A stretch of 64,000 nucleotides of DNA, from assembly GCF_001686925.1 (NCBI RefSeq), contig NZ_LVEN01000013.1, positions 164,255 through 228,254 on the forward strand. Reading direction: 5' to 3'. The first letter of the stretch is position 1. Each line of letters begins with the position of its first letter. This document shows positions 18,811 through 26,497 of the stretch, in pieces. The notes beneath the pieces were generated by a model that worked only from the letters and a program-made list of their open reading frames with translations, was not told where the DNA came from and did no database searches. Origin of the DNA: Flavobacterium piscis (GTDB lineage: Bacteria; Bacteroidota; Bacteroidia; Flavobacteriales; Flavobacteriaceae). A program made the translations under genes and the position numbers.

Positions 18811-18879
18811 ATGAAATTTACAGTTTGCAATATGATGTCTTGTAAGATGCCGGAGTTCTCCGCAGAGACGCTATTGTAA
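18811..18879 (+). CDS. Met/Cys-rich leader peptide 1 (22 aa) before TonB receptor
   Basis: A 22-codon frame whose internal residues include Cys6, Met8, Met9, Cys11 and Met13 (VCNMMSCKM). It is preceded by an A-rich start context and followed 23 bases after its stop by a strong intrinsic terminator. CTCCGCAGAG (18858-18867), inside the last codons, is complementary to the terminator 5' arm, so a ribosome reaching the stop would cover it while a ribosome stalled at the Met/Cys codons would leave it free to disrupt the terminator. This is the logic of amino-acid attenuation. Peptide function beyond regulation is not expected. Confidence 0.7.
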   Translation: MKFTVCNMMSCKMPEFSAETLL

Positions 18880-18902
18880 TTTTTTTTCAAAAATATATAT
18901 AG

Positions 18903-18933
18903 AAACCTCTGCAGATCGCAGAGGTTTTTTTTT
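18903..18933 (+). terminator. Attenuator terminator 1
   Basis: AAACCTCTGC pairs with GCAGAGGTTT over a 5-base loop, followed by about nine T. It lies upstream of, not after, a full gene, so it should control read-through into the receptor gene at 18998. Confidence 0.8.
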
Positions 18934-18997
18934 GTCCAGATAAAAAATAACTGCAAATAATTTTTAAGCCAAAACCACTAAATTAATCTTAAAAGCA

Positions 18998-21844
18998 ATG
19001 AAAAAAAATGTACTAATCGCTTTAGGTCTTCTCACGTTTTCAGGTGTTTATGCTCAGGAAAATAAAAAAGAACAGGATAGTCTGAAAAACAATGAATTAT
19101 CTGAAGTAACAATAGTGGGATCGAGAAGTAAAAATCGGGTAAAAACTGATGTTCCTGTTCCTGTAGATGTTTTTAATATTTCAGACATTACAAAAGGTTC
19201 TCCGCAAACGAGTGTTACTCAGATCTTAAATTACGTTGCGCCTTCTTTTACCAGTAATGCGACTTCTACCGCAGATGCTACAGATCACGTCGATCCGGCG
19301 CAATTAAGAGGTTTAGGACCTGATCAGGTTTTGATATTGGTAAACGGTAAACGCAGGCACTCAAGCGCATTGGTAAACATAAACGGATCTCCGGGAAGAG
19401 GATCTGTTGGAACAGATTTAAATGCAATTCCGTCATTTGCTATTGAAAGAATCGAAGTTTTACGTGATGGTGCAGCCGCACAATACGGCTCAGATGCTAT
19501 TGCTGGAGTTATTAATATTGTATTAAAAAAGAATGCTAATTTTATTTCGGGAGGTATTCAATATGGTACCAACTTATCTTCAGGATCTAATAATTTTAAA
19601 GGCGGAGCTGACGGACAAACCGTACAAGTAGATTTGAATTACGGAACCTCTTTAGGTAAAGAAGGAAGTTTTCTGAATGTTACCGGAACTGCGGTAACAA
19701 GACAGGCCACAAGCAGAGCCGGAATTAGAAACGGTCCTATTTTTAATGCTTACAATGCTGTAGAAAACAGAGCAGCTCAAAATGGTGTTGCTATCAATTC
19801 ATTGTTTAGCAATATTAATAATACTTCAAATTCAGCGCAAATTATTAGCTCATTACAGCAATATGCACCACAAGTAAGTTATTTTACACCGGCGCAGCAA
19901 ACTGCAATTTCTTCGGCAACAACATTGGCTCAAATGCAGACGGCTTTGAATTTTGATGTTACTAATAATGAAATTGCTTACAGAGGTCAGGAAAGAAGTG
20001 ATTATAATATGAGTGTTGGTCAGTCAGAACTGGCTTCTGGACAACTATATTATAATACAAAATATCCATTATCTGATATTACATCTTTGTATTCTTTTGG
20101 TGGAGTTTCGTATAGAAATGGTCAATCTTATGCTTTCAACAGATTACCAAACGGTGCCAATACTTTCACGCAAGTGTATGAAAACGGATTTTTACCAGAA
20201 ATAGAATCATCTATATTAGATGCTTCGGCGGCACTTGGAGTTACTACCAATATATTAGGTTTTGATACTGATTTAAGTACTAACTTGGGCTCAAACTCTT
20301 TTCAATATGATGTAAACAATACCATCAATGCAACTTTAGGAGTAAATTCTCCTTCTAGTTTTGATGCTGGTAAAGTTTCATTTTTGCAAAGCACAACCAA
20401 TTTAGATTTCAGTAAAAAGCTTGATGTTTTAGAAGGACTGAATGTTGCTTTTGGTGGAGAGTTCAGATATGAAAATTATCAGATTAAAGCAGGAGAAGAA
20501 GCTTCTTATGGATTGTATGATATAAACGGAAACATAGTTCCTGGAATTTTGCCAAGTAACTCACCATTAATAGTAACAGACTTTTTTGGTAACAAGCGTG
20601 GCGCAGGAGCACAGGGATTTTCAGGTTTTCAACCATCTGATGCTAAAGAAAAAGACAGAAAAAGTGGTGCTGCTTATCTTGATTTAGAATTGAATGCGAC
20701 TAAAAGCTGGCTTTTGAACGGAGCAGTTCGTTATGAAAATTATTCTGATTTTGGAAGCACGGTTATTTTTAAAGTAGCTTCTCTTTTGAAAATAAACGAT
20801 AATATCAACTGGAGAATTTCGGGTCAAACCGGTTTTAGAGCGCCATCATTACAGCAAAAATATTTTGAATCAAGTTCTACTCAGTTCATAAATGGAGCAC
20901 CTTACCAGGTAGGTTATTTTACAAACGATTCTCAGGCGGCTAAAAGCATTGGGGTTGAAAGCCTAAAACCTGAAAAATCTAAAAGTATTAGTACAGGATT
21001 TACATTTAAAATTCCTGAAGCAAACATTACGATTGCAACAGATGCCTATTTTACAAGAATCGACGACAGAGTCGTGCTAACGGGACAATATTCAAGACCA
21101 ACAGATGCTCAGATAAATGCAGCTACATCTGCTACACAAAAAGATGCATTGACATTGTTTCAGCAAGCATTTGATTTAAAAGGTGTTGAAAGAGCTTCGT
21201 TCTGGACCAACGGAATCGATTCTGAAACAAAAGGTATAGATGTAGTGATTTCTCAAAAATACGATGTAATTCAGGATTTTACCATCAGAAATGATTTTGC
21301 ATTAAGTTACAATACCACCAAAAGAGTAGGGAAGTTAAATGTTCCTCAATCTATTATTGATGCCGGTGGGGATCCTTATGTGTATTCATTTTTCCCGGAA
21401 TCGAGCAGAGTTTATTTAGAAGAAGCGATTCCTAAACTAAAAGCGAATTTGATGACGACATTCAGCATCAAAAAGCTGGATATTTATTTAAGAAACAGTT
21501 ATTTCGGAAAAGTGACTGATCCGGGAGCGACAGATGTAAATTTGGACGGATCATCATCAGTTTACGAGCATCCGGAATACAGCGCAAAAATTGTTACCGA
21601 TTTATCTTTAGGATATCAAATCAATGAGAAATTCAGATTTACAATTGGTCTTAATAATATAGGAGATGTTTATCCGGACAGAAACAATCCTTCAACTCCG
21701 GCATTTACCAATACAACGCCAACATTATCTCCTGCGCCAAGTACAGATTTGACGAATGCAAATCAGTTTGCTTATTCAAGAGCGGTATCACAATTTGGAT
21801 TGAACGGAAGATTTGGTTTTGCCAGATTAAGTTTTAAGTTCTAA
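18998..21844 (+). CDS. TonB-dependent receptor under sulfur-type attenuation
   Basis: A 948-residue outer-membrane receptor: signal peptide (to about GVYAQ, residue 20), a plug domain at roughly 45-180 (VTQILNYVAPSF, QLRGLGPDQVLILVNGKRRH, IERIEVLRDGAAAQYGSDAI) and a barrel ending in the aromatic residue of FARLSFKF. No carboxypeptidase-like or SusC-type N-terminal domain is present. Family members import siderophores, cobalamin and other scarce nutrients using TonB energy. Its position behind a Met/Cys leader attenuator suggests that it imports a sulfur-containing compound; the substrate is not otherwise indicated. Confidence 0.93.
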   Translation: MKKNVLIALGLLTFSGVYAQENKKEQDSLKNNELSEVTIVGSRSKNRVKTDVPVPVDVFNISDITKGSPQTSVTQILNYVAPSFTSNATSTADATDHVDPAQLRGLGPDQVLILVNGKRRHSSALVNINGSPGRGSVGTDLNAIPSFAIERIEVLRDGAAAQYGSDAIAGVINIVLKKNANFISGGIQYGTNLSSGSNNFKGGADGQTVQVDLNYGTSLGKEGSFLNVTGTAVTRQATSRAGIRNGPIFNAYNAVENRAAQNGVAINSLFSNINNTSNSAQIISSLQQYAPQVSYFTPAQQTAISSATTLAQMQTALNFDVTNNEIAYRGQERSDYNMSVGQSELASGQLYYNTKYPLSDITSLYSFGGVSYRNGQSYAFNRLPNGANTFTQVYENGFLPEIESSILDASAALGVTTNILGFDTDLSTNLGSNSFQYDVNNTINATLGVNSPSSFDAGKVSFLQSTTNLDFSKKLDVLEGLNVAFGGEFRYENYQIKAGEEASYGLYDINGNIVPGILPSNSPLIVTDFFGNKRGAGAQGFSGFQPSDAKEKDRKSGAAYLDLELNATKSWLLNGAVRYENYSDFGSTVIFKVASLLKINDNINWRISGQTGFRAPSLQQKYFESSSTQFINGAPYQVGYFTNDSQAAKSIGVESLKPEKSKSISTGFTFKIPEANITIATDAYFTRIDDRVVLTGQYSRPTDAQINAATSATQKDALTLFQQAFDLKGVERASFWTNGIDSETKGIDVVISQKYDVIQDFTIRNDFALSYNTTKRVGKLNVPQSIIDAGGDPYVYSFFPESSRVYLEEAIPKLKANLMTTFSIKKLDIYLRNSYFGKVTDPGATDVNLDGSSSVYEHPEYSAKIVTDLSLGYQINEKFRFTIGLNNIGDVYPDRNNPSTPAFTNTTPTLSPAPSTDLTNANQFAYSRAVSQFGLNGRFGFARLSFKF

Positions 21845-21857
21845 AAATAAAAGATTG

Positions 21858-22089
21858 GCCCACGGGTTTTACGGATTTGAGCGGGTTTACGCGGATTTTT
21901 TTTGTAATCATTTAAACTGTGGCTTAACTTTTTTTATTTTGGCTTCAATTAAACATGCCACAGATTAAAAGATTTTCACAGATTTTTTTGATCGTTTTAA
22001 TCATTCAATCTGTGGCTAAATTTTTGAGACAATAGAAGAGGATAAAAAGAATCTGTGTAAACCCGCTCAAATCCGTAAAACCCGTGGGC
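21858..22089. repeat. MITE-like element with 40-bp terminal inverted repeats
   Basis: The left arm (21858-21897) reads GCCCACGGGTTTTACGGATT and continues as far as GCGGATT; its near-exact reverse complement occupies 22050-22089. The 150-base interior contains nested inverted words (GCCACAGATT ... AATCTGTGGC). There is no coding frame of note. It sits between the receptor gene and the next promoter. Confidence 0.75.
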
Positions 22090-22156
22090 TAATCTATAAA
22101 GAGAAGACCTGTATTCTCAGGGATTGTTAAAAAATGTATTAATTATCAATTTTTAA

Positions 22157-22207
22157 TTTGGTAGATCTAATAATACTTTATATATTTACTCTATCAAATT
22201 AGTCGAA
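22157..22207 (+). promoter_or_regulatory. Promoter and candidate operator of leader 2/metY group
   Basis: TTTG (22157-22160), a 20-base spacer and TATATTTA (22181-22188, one mismatch to TAnnTTTG) form a promoter. Directly downstream, TTACTCTATCAAATTAGT (from 22187) is the reverse complement of the candidate operator at 18721, placed where a bound repressor would cover the transcription start. Confidence 0.5.
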
Positions 22208-22239
22208 TTTTAAAAAGCATTAATTTAAAATAATATAAA

Positions 22240-22320
22240 ATGAAAACAATAGCGAATAATATGATGATATGTTGTGAGATGATGCAAATGTGCATCCCAA
22301 TTCGTTGTTGCCAAAAGTGA
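22240..22320 (+). CDS. Met/Cys-rich leader peptide 2 (26 aa) before metY group
   Basis: A 26-codon frame with five internal Met and five Cys: Met8, Met9, Cys11, Cys12, Met14, Met15, Met17, Cys18, Cys23 and Cys24 (NMMICCEMMQMC then CC near the end). This density is far above chance. The codons for Cys24-Gln-Lys-stop contain GCCAAAAG (22310-22317), complementary to CTTTTGGT in the terminator 5' arm. Stalling in the Met/Cys stretch would leave that segment free as an antiterminator. The small gene at 22415 and the sulfhydrylase at 22753 lie downstream. Confidence 0.8.
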   Translation: MKTIANNMMICCEMMQMCIPIRCCQK

Positions 22321-22351
22321 AAGATAAAATCTTTGTTATAGTTAGAACTAT

Positions 22352-22388
22352 AAGCCCTTTTGGTAGCCATCCGAAAGGGCTTTTTTTT
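22352..22388 (+). terminator. Attenuator terminator 2
   Basis: AAGCCCTTTTGG pairs with CCGAAAGGGCTT over a 7-base loop and runs into eight T. It is related in sequence to attenuator 3 (25810), implying common origin. Confidence 0.85.
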
Positions 22389-22414
22389 ATTTCAACTTTT
22401 TTAAATTTTATATT

Positions 22415-22609
22415 ATGAAAACATTAAACTCAATCGCAATAGAATATTTGTTGAGAAACGATTCTCAAAAAAACAATAATAAATCCGAAGACCTAACTAA
22501 GGAAGTTACAAGACTAAATGCAGAGCAGGAGGTAATAAGAAGTCAAAAATCATTACTGCTCTTAATGTATAATCTCGAAGAAGAAGGAGAAGACTTTTTT
22601 ATACAATAA
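22415..22609 (+). CDS. Small protein with C-terminal SLLxLMY motif, copy 1
   Basis: A 64-residue, charged, Asn-rich protein starting 26 bases after the attenuator T-run. Its end, KSLLLLMYNLEEEGEDFFIQ, resembles the end of the 67-residue protein at 25926 (NSLLFLMYSKENETLFI); the N-terminal halves differ. Both follow a Met/Cys leader and attenuator, which argues that both are real genes. No signal peptide, membrane segment or known domain is visible. I do not recognise the family; a small regulatory or adaptor role in sulfur metabolism is possible but unproven. Confidence 0.65.
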   Translation: MKTLNSIAIEYLLRNDSQKNNNKSEDLTKEVTRLNAEQEVIRSQKSLLLLMYNLEEEGEDFFIQ

Positions 22610-22611
22610 GT

Positions 22612-22647
22612 AACAATATCAATAACAATATCAATAACAATATCAAT
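22612..22647. repeat. Tandem 12-bp repeat
   Basis: Three copies of AACAATATCAAT in a row, between the small gene and metY. It probably arose by slippage; a short unconserved stretch follows to the metY start. Confidence 0.9.
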
Positions 22648-22752
22648 TTCAAAAATCAATTTTAATTGCGATTTCACGTAAAGATTACCATCAAAAATCA
22701 ATTTCACATAACAATATATAATAGTATTCACAATACCTAAAAAACTAAGATC

Positions 22753-24057
22753 ATGAGCACACAAAAATTTGCAACAAACGCACTACACGCAGGACACGAT
22801 GTTACTAAAAATGCAGGAACAAGAGCAGTGCCTATTTACCAGACATCATCTTATGTATTTAACGATTCAGATCACGCTGCCAATTTATTTGGTCTTGCCG
22901 AAGCCGGATTTATTTACACGAGATTAAATAACCCGACAAACGATATTTTAGAGCAACGACTGGCTGCACTCGAAGGCGGAATTGGAGCTGTAGTGACAGC
23001 ATCTGGAGCATCGGCAATTTCTACAACATTATTGACTTTGCTAAAAGCGGGAGATCATATTGTGGCTTCGAATAGTTTATACGGCGGAACTTATAATTTG
23101 CTAAATGTAACTTTACCTCGTTTAGGCATTACAACGACTTTTGTAGATCCTTCTCAACCTGAAAATTTTACAAAAGCAGCTAAAGAAAACACAAGAGCCT
23201 TTTTTGTAGAATCTTTAGGGAATCCAAAATTAGATGTATTAGACCTGAAAGGAATTTCGGCGGAAGCCAAAAACTTCAAAGTGCCTTTTATTGTAGACAA
23301 TACGGTTGCTACACCTTATTTATTGAATCCAATTCAGTACGGAGCAGATATCGTAATTCACTCTTTAACCAAATATATTTCAGGAAACGGAACTTCATTA
23401 GGAGGCGTTATTATAGATGCAGGAAAATTTGACTGGTCGAACGGAAAATTCCCTGAGTTTACAGAGCCTTCTGCAGGATATCACGGATTAGTGTATCATG
23501 AAGCGTTAGGAAATGCAGCTTTTATAGCAAAAGCCAGAATCGAAGGTTTGCGTGATTTTGGAGCAGCTTTGAGTCCATTTAATGCTTTTCAGATCATTCA
23601 GGGATTAGAAACTTTACCAATCCGAATCCAGAAACATAGCGAAAACGCTTTGGCTCTGGCCTCATGGTTAGAAAAACAAGATGAGGTAGTTTGGGTAAAT
23701 TATCCAGGTCTTAAAAACAATAAATATTATGATTTAGCACAACAATATTTGCCAAAAGGACAAAGTGGCGTGATCACTTTTGGACTAAAAGGTGGTTTTG
23801 ATGCCGCTAAAAAAGTGGTAGATCAAACTAAGTTGTTCTCGCTTTTGGCCAATATTGGTGATACAAAATCATTAATTATTCATCCGGCAAGTACAACGCA
23901 CCAACAATTGTCTGATGCAGACCAACTGGAAACAGGAGTTTCAAAAGATTTAGTTCGACTTTCTGTCGGAATTGAAGATATCGAGGATTTAATAGCTGAT
24001 TTGCAAGCTGCTTTCGCCAGCATTACCCAATCGCAATATAGTATTAATAAAAATTAG
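22753..24057 (+). CDS. metY: O-acetylhomoserine sulfhydrylase (PLP enzyme)
   Basis: The 434-residue Cys/Met-metabolism PLP enzyme carries the Schiff-base lysine in IHSLTKYISGNGTSLGG near residue 208 and the substrate-binding YTRLNNPT motif near 54. The length and the internal insertion around residues 230-250 fit the O-acetylhomoserine aminocarboxypropyltransferase group rather than cystathionine synthases. It would add sulfide to O-acetylhomoserine to give homocysteine. It is the first full-size gene behind leader 2, so it should rise when Met/Cys is short. A terminator-like hairpin follows. Confidence 0.92.
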   Translation: MSTQKFATNALHAGHDVTKNAGTRAVPIYQTSSYVFNDSDHAANLFGLAEAGFIYTRLNNPTNDILEQRLAALEGGIGAVVTASGASAISTTLLTLLKAGDHIVASNSLYGGTYNLLNVTLPRLGITTTFVDPSQPENFTKAAKENTRAFFVESLGNPKLDVLDLKGISAEAKNFKVPFIVDNTVATPYLLNPIQYGADIVIHSLTKYISGNGTSLGGVIIDAGKFDWSNGKFPEFTEPSAGYHGLVYHEALGNAAFIAKARIEGLRDFGAALSPFNAFQIIQGLETLPIRIQKHSENALALASWLEKQDEVVWVNYPGLKNNKYYDLAQQYLPKGQSGVITFGLKGGFDAAKKVVDQTKLFSLLANIGDTKSLIIHPASTTHQQLSDADQLETGVSKDLVRLSVGIEDIEDLIADLQAAFASITQSQYSINKN

Positions 24058-24080
24058 GTTTTTTTGTTTTTTGTTTGAAA

Positions 24081-24125
24081 AATTGCCTTTAGCAGCGTGA
24101 GTTCTGCTAGAGGTGATTTTTTATA
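24081..24125 (+). terminator. Terminator or read-through hairpin after metY
   Basis: TTGCCTTTAGCAG pairs with CTGCTAGAGGTGA (with G-U pairs) and is followed by six T. A second hairpin, TAGAGGCGCAC/GTGCGTCTA, lies at 24161-24186 and looks like a dispersed palindrome. Confidence 0.6.
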
Positions 24126-24220
24126 GAAGAAATTCAACATAAAGATTTCACCATATATGTAGAGGCGCACAGCAGTGCGTCTATCTCATATGGGTTAATT
24201 AACCCCAAAAAATTAAAATT

Positions 24221-25309
24221 ATGTCAAAGCTTAAAATAAATATCATCCTTTTTGGAATTGGAAATATAGGAAGTACTTTGATCAATCAAATTATCGAAAG
24301 TCAGGAGTTTTTTCTCGAAAGTAAAAATATTGATTTTCATTTTCCAATTATAACCAATTCAACAGTAGCGTTTTTCGAGAAAGAAGGCGTTGGATATGCC
24401 TGGGAAACCAATTTCTTAGAATTGGCCGTTCCGTTTAAAGTGCAGGATATTATTGAATTTGCCAAAGAAAACGAATTTGAGAACTTAATAGCCGTTGATG
24501 CAACAGCGAGCGACGAGCTCATTCATCACTATAATACTTTGATTGAGAATGGTTTTAACATTGTAGCGGTAAATAAAAAAGCCAATACACTGCCAATTGA
24601 TTTGTATAAAGGAATCAGGGAGAATCTTAAAAAATACGACAAAGAATTTTTGTACGAAACATCAGTAGACACAGGTTTTCCGGTATTACAAACCTTAAGA
24701 GATTTGTATTCTTCAGGCGAGAAAATTACTAAGATACGAGGTGTTTTCTCAGATAATCTGAGTTATGTTTTTAATAGGTTTGCGACAGAAGATAGTTCTT
24801 TTTCATCTCTGCTCAAAGATGCAAGTTTATTGGGTTTAATGCGGTCAACCTTTAAGGAAGATTTGTCAGGAAATGATACAGCAAGGAAGTTATTGATTTT
24901 GACAAGGGAAATTGGAAAAGATTTTGATTTCTCTGATATAAAAATTAATTCGCTTATTACAGAAGAACATCTGGAGAAAAACGGCATTCTTAATAAAGAA
25001 GCGATCGACAAATCATTTAAAATTGCAAAAATTGCCCAGGCAGACAATCATGTGCTAAGATACGTAGGAGAATTTGATTTAGAGAAAAATACATTAGAAG
25101 TAAAAATAGTTTCAGAACCAGTCTGGTCTGCCATAGGACAGCTAAAAGGCTCAGATACTATTTTTGAAATTTATACACAATCGTATGCGGATGTTCCAAT
25201 AGCAATTCAAAGCGCTTCGGCATGTAAGCAGGCTATATCAAGAGGTATAATAACTGACATTTTAAAAGTGGCCGAAAAAATTAAAAATAAAGAAGCAGTT
25301 TGGCTGTAA
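24221..25309 (+). CDS. Degenerate homoserine dehydrogenase paralogue
   Basis: A 362-residue protein clearly related to the dehydrogenase half of the fusion at 27489 (FGIGNIGSTLINQI versus FGHGLVGGTLINQI). The dinucleotide-binding Gly pattern and the lysine in AVNKKANTLP are kept. However, the TEPDP loop is replaced by MRSTF, so the glutamate expected to bind the homoserine amino group is Arg; GVFSGTLSY is GVFSDNLSY; and the C-terminal GAGAGSAVTARG is SASACKQAISRG. It may be catalytically dead or changed in specificity. It lies in the sulfur cluster, about 160 bases after metY beyond a hairpin. Confidence 0.82.
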   Translation: MSKLKINIILFGIGNIGSTLINQIIESQEFFLESKNIDFHFPIITNSTVAFFEKEGVGYAWETNFLELAVPFKVQDIIEFAKENEFENLIAVDATASDELIHHYNTLIENGFNIVAVNKKANTLPIDLYKGIRENLKKYDKEFLYETSVDTGFPVLQTLRDLYSSGEKITKIRGVFSDNLSYVFNRFATEDSSFSSLLKDASLLGLMRSTFKEDLSGNDTARKLLILTREIGKDFDFSDIKINSLITEEHLEKNGILNKEAIDKSFKIAKIAQADNHVLRYVGEFDLEKNTLEVKIVSEPVWSAIGQLKGSDTIFEIYTQSYADVPIAIQSASACKQAISRGIITDILKVAEKIKNKEAVWL

Positions 25310-25674
25310 GTGGTTTCGAATAGTAGTTAGTTGGTCTTTGATATAATGAAACAGGAAAGTTCGTGATGTGTTTTTTTTGTAAGTTTTAACGTTCTTTTTT
25401 TGAGATCTTTAATTTGTAGGATGTTTTTTAACGTTAAAAAGATGTTTTTTGACGTTTTTTACGATTAATTTGCTGATCCTCACTTGCATAATTGAAAAAA
25501 TATTCGCACATTTGTAATACCTCAAAATTACCAGTAAAATAAACTTAGTATTCTGAATATAGTTATGTCGATCGGGACAAAAGTTGAAACAACTTTCTTT
25601 CTTAATTGATTTTAAAAAAAAGATAAAAGTTAAAATATTTGGCAGTTTCCGGGAAGCTTATTAAAATAAAACAA

Positions 25675-25776
25675 ATGCAAGAATTTTTTAAAATAGCAAG
25701 TAAATCCAAGATGAATAAATCCCTACAGATGAACAAGATGTTTAACGTCGCACGTATTTGTGTACGCGTCTGTTGA
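25675..25776 (+). CDS. Met/Cys leader peptide 3 (33 or 21 aa) before small gene and metX group
   Basis: The frame begins at ATG 25675, with an in-frame ATG at 25711 as alternative. The shorter version has internal Met7 and Met10 and ends in ARICVRVC, so Cys is the last residue. ATACTAAAAG (25776-25785), which starts on the last base of the stop codon, can pair with CTTTTGGTAT (25814-25823) of the terminator. The layout equals that of leader 2, though Met/Cys density is lower. The 365 bases before it (from 25310) hold only AT-rich DNA with two GATGTTTTTT-type repeats and a weak CACATTTG promoter box near 25508. Confidence 0.65.
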   Translation: MQEFFKIASKSKMNKSLQMNKMFNVARICVRVC

Positions 25777-25809
25777 TACTAAAAGTATATATAAGTTGTA
25801 TAAAACTTA

Positions 25810-25846
25810 AACCCTTTTGGTATTGTGATCCAAAAGGGTTTTTTTT
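25810..25846 (+). terminator. Attenuator terminator 3
   Basis: AACCCTTTTGG pairs perfectly with CCAAAAGGGTT across a 9-base loop, followed by six T or more. Confidence 0.85.
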
Positions 25847-25925
25847 ATTCCATTTGGTTGCCATAACAAAAAATTAAATAAACAATAAAGATTATAAAAC
25901 GCAAACTAACATAAACTTAAATATC

Positions 25926-26129
25926 ATGAGCAAATTAAACTACATAATAAAAACGTTTTCTACATTGAAAAACTTAAGAGCTAAAAGAAACAATCCGCCA
26001 CCACCAACAAATGAATTGGTACACCCAAGATTTGGAATCACGGAGGCAGATAAAGTAGCGGAAAAAAAAGAACCAAATTCATTATTATTTTTGATGTATT
26101 CAAAAGAGAATGAAACACTTTTTATCTAA
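25926..26129 (+). CDS. Small protein with C-terminal SLLxLMY motif, copy 2
   Basis: A 67-residue basic protein with a short proline run (NNPPPPTNELVHPRFG, residues 28-43) and the C-terminal NSLLFLMYSKENETLFI shared with the 22415 product. It follows attenuator 3 by about 80 bases and is followed by about 130 bases, then the separate promoter and SAM-I riboswitch of metX, so the small gene may be the main target of attenuator 3. Function unknown; no membrane segment or signal peptide. Confidence 0.65.
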   Translation: MSKLNYIIKTFSTLKNLRAKRNNPPPPTNELVHPRFGITEADKVAEKKEPNSLLFLMYSKENETLFI

Positions 26130-26258
26130 ATCAAAAAGTATCATAAAATAGGGGAATACCTGCTTAATTTTACTGGGCTAATTGTTCGGTAATTTTTTGC
26201 GTACAATAGTTTTTGTTTGAATTATGTTTAAGAAATTAAGCAATCAGTTTCGATAAAA

Positions 26259-26290
26259 TTTGTTAGTTTAAGAAATAAGTAGTTAATTTG
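26259..26290 (+). promoter_or_regulatory. Promoter of the metX-thrA group
   Basis: TTTG (26259-26262), 20-base spacer, TTAATTTG (26283-26290; one mismatch to TAnnTTTG). Transcription would start about 20-25 bases before the riboswitch. Confidence 0.55.
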
Positions 26291-26318
26291 CACCTTTAAG
26301 TTCAAAAACGTATTGAAA

Positions 26319-26425
26319 TGTTATAAAGAAAGGACGAGGGATTAGACCCGATGAATCCTTAGCAACCCTTCGTTAAATCGAAGAAGGTGCTGCATTCTAC
26401 CACGCCCAAACGTGGAAAGATAACA
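26319..26425 (+). ncRNA. SAM-I (S-box) riboswitch before metX
   Basis: The core words of the SAM-I aptamer are present in order: GAGGGATTAGACCCGATGAA, CCTTAGCAACCC, AAGGTGCTGCATTC, then a P4-type hairpin CCACGCCCAAACGTGG. P1 closes by TGTTAT (26319-26324) with ATAACA (26420-26425). No clear terminator follows; CTTTCTTTC (26454-26462) is complementary to AAAGAAAG on the 5' side of the aptamer and could form an alternative pairing. Confidence 0.93.
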
Positions 26426-26497
26426 ACAAGAATTTTCTAGTTTCACTCTAGTACTTTCTTTCTAATATTTCCACATACAAATCAATAATAAAAAGAT

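Noticed and set aside
18708..18956. An 82-residue minus-strand frame
   Set aside because: It runs through the leader 1, attenuator and promoter region in antisense and has low-complexity composition.
22543..22764. A 73-residue minus-strand frame
   Set aside because: It is produced by the AACAATATCAAT tandem repeats and overlaps both the small gene and metY start.
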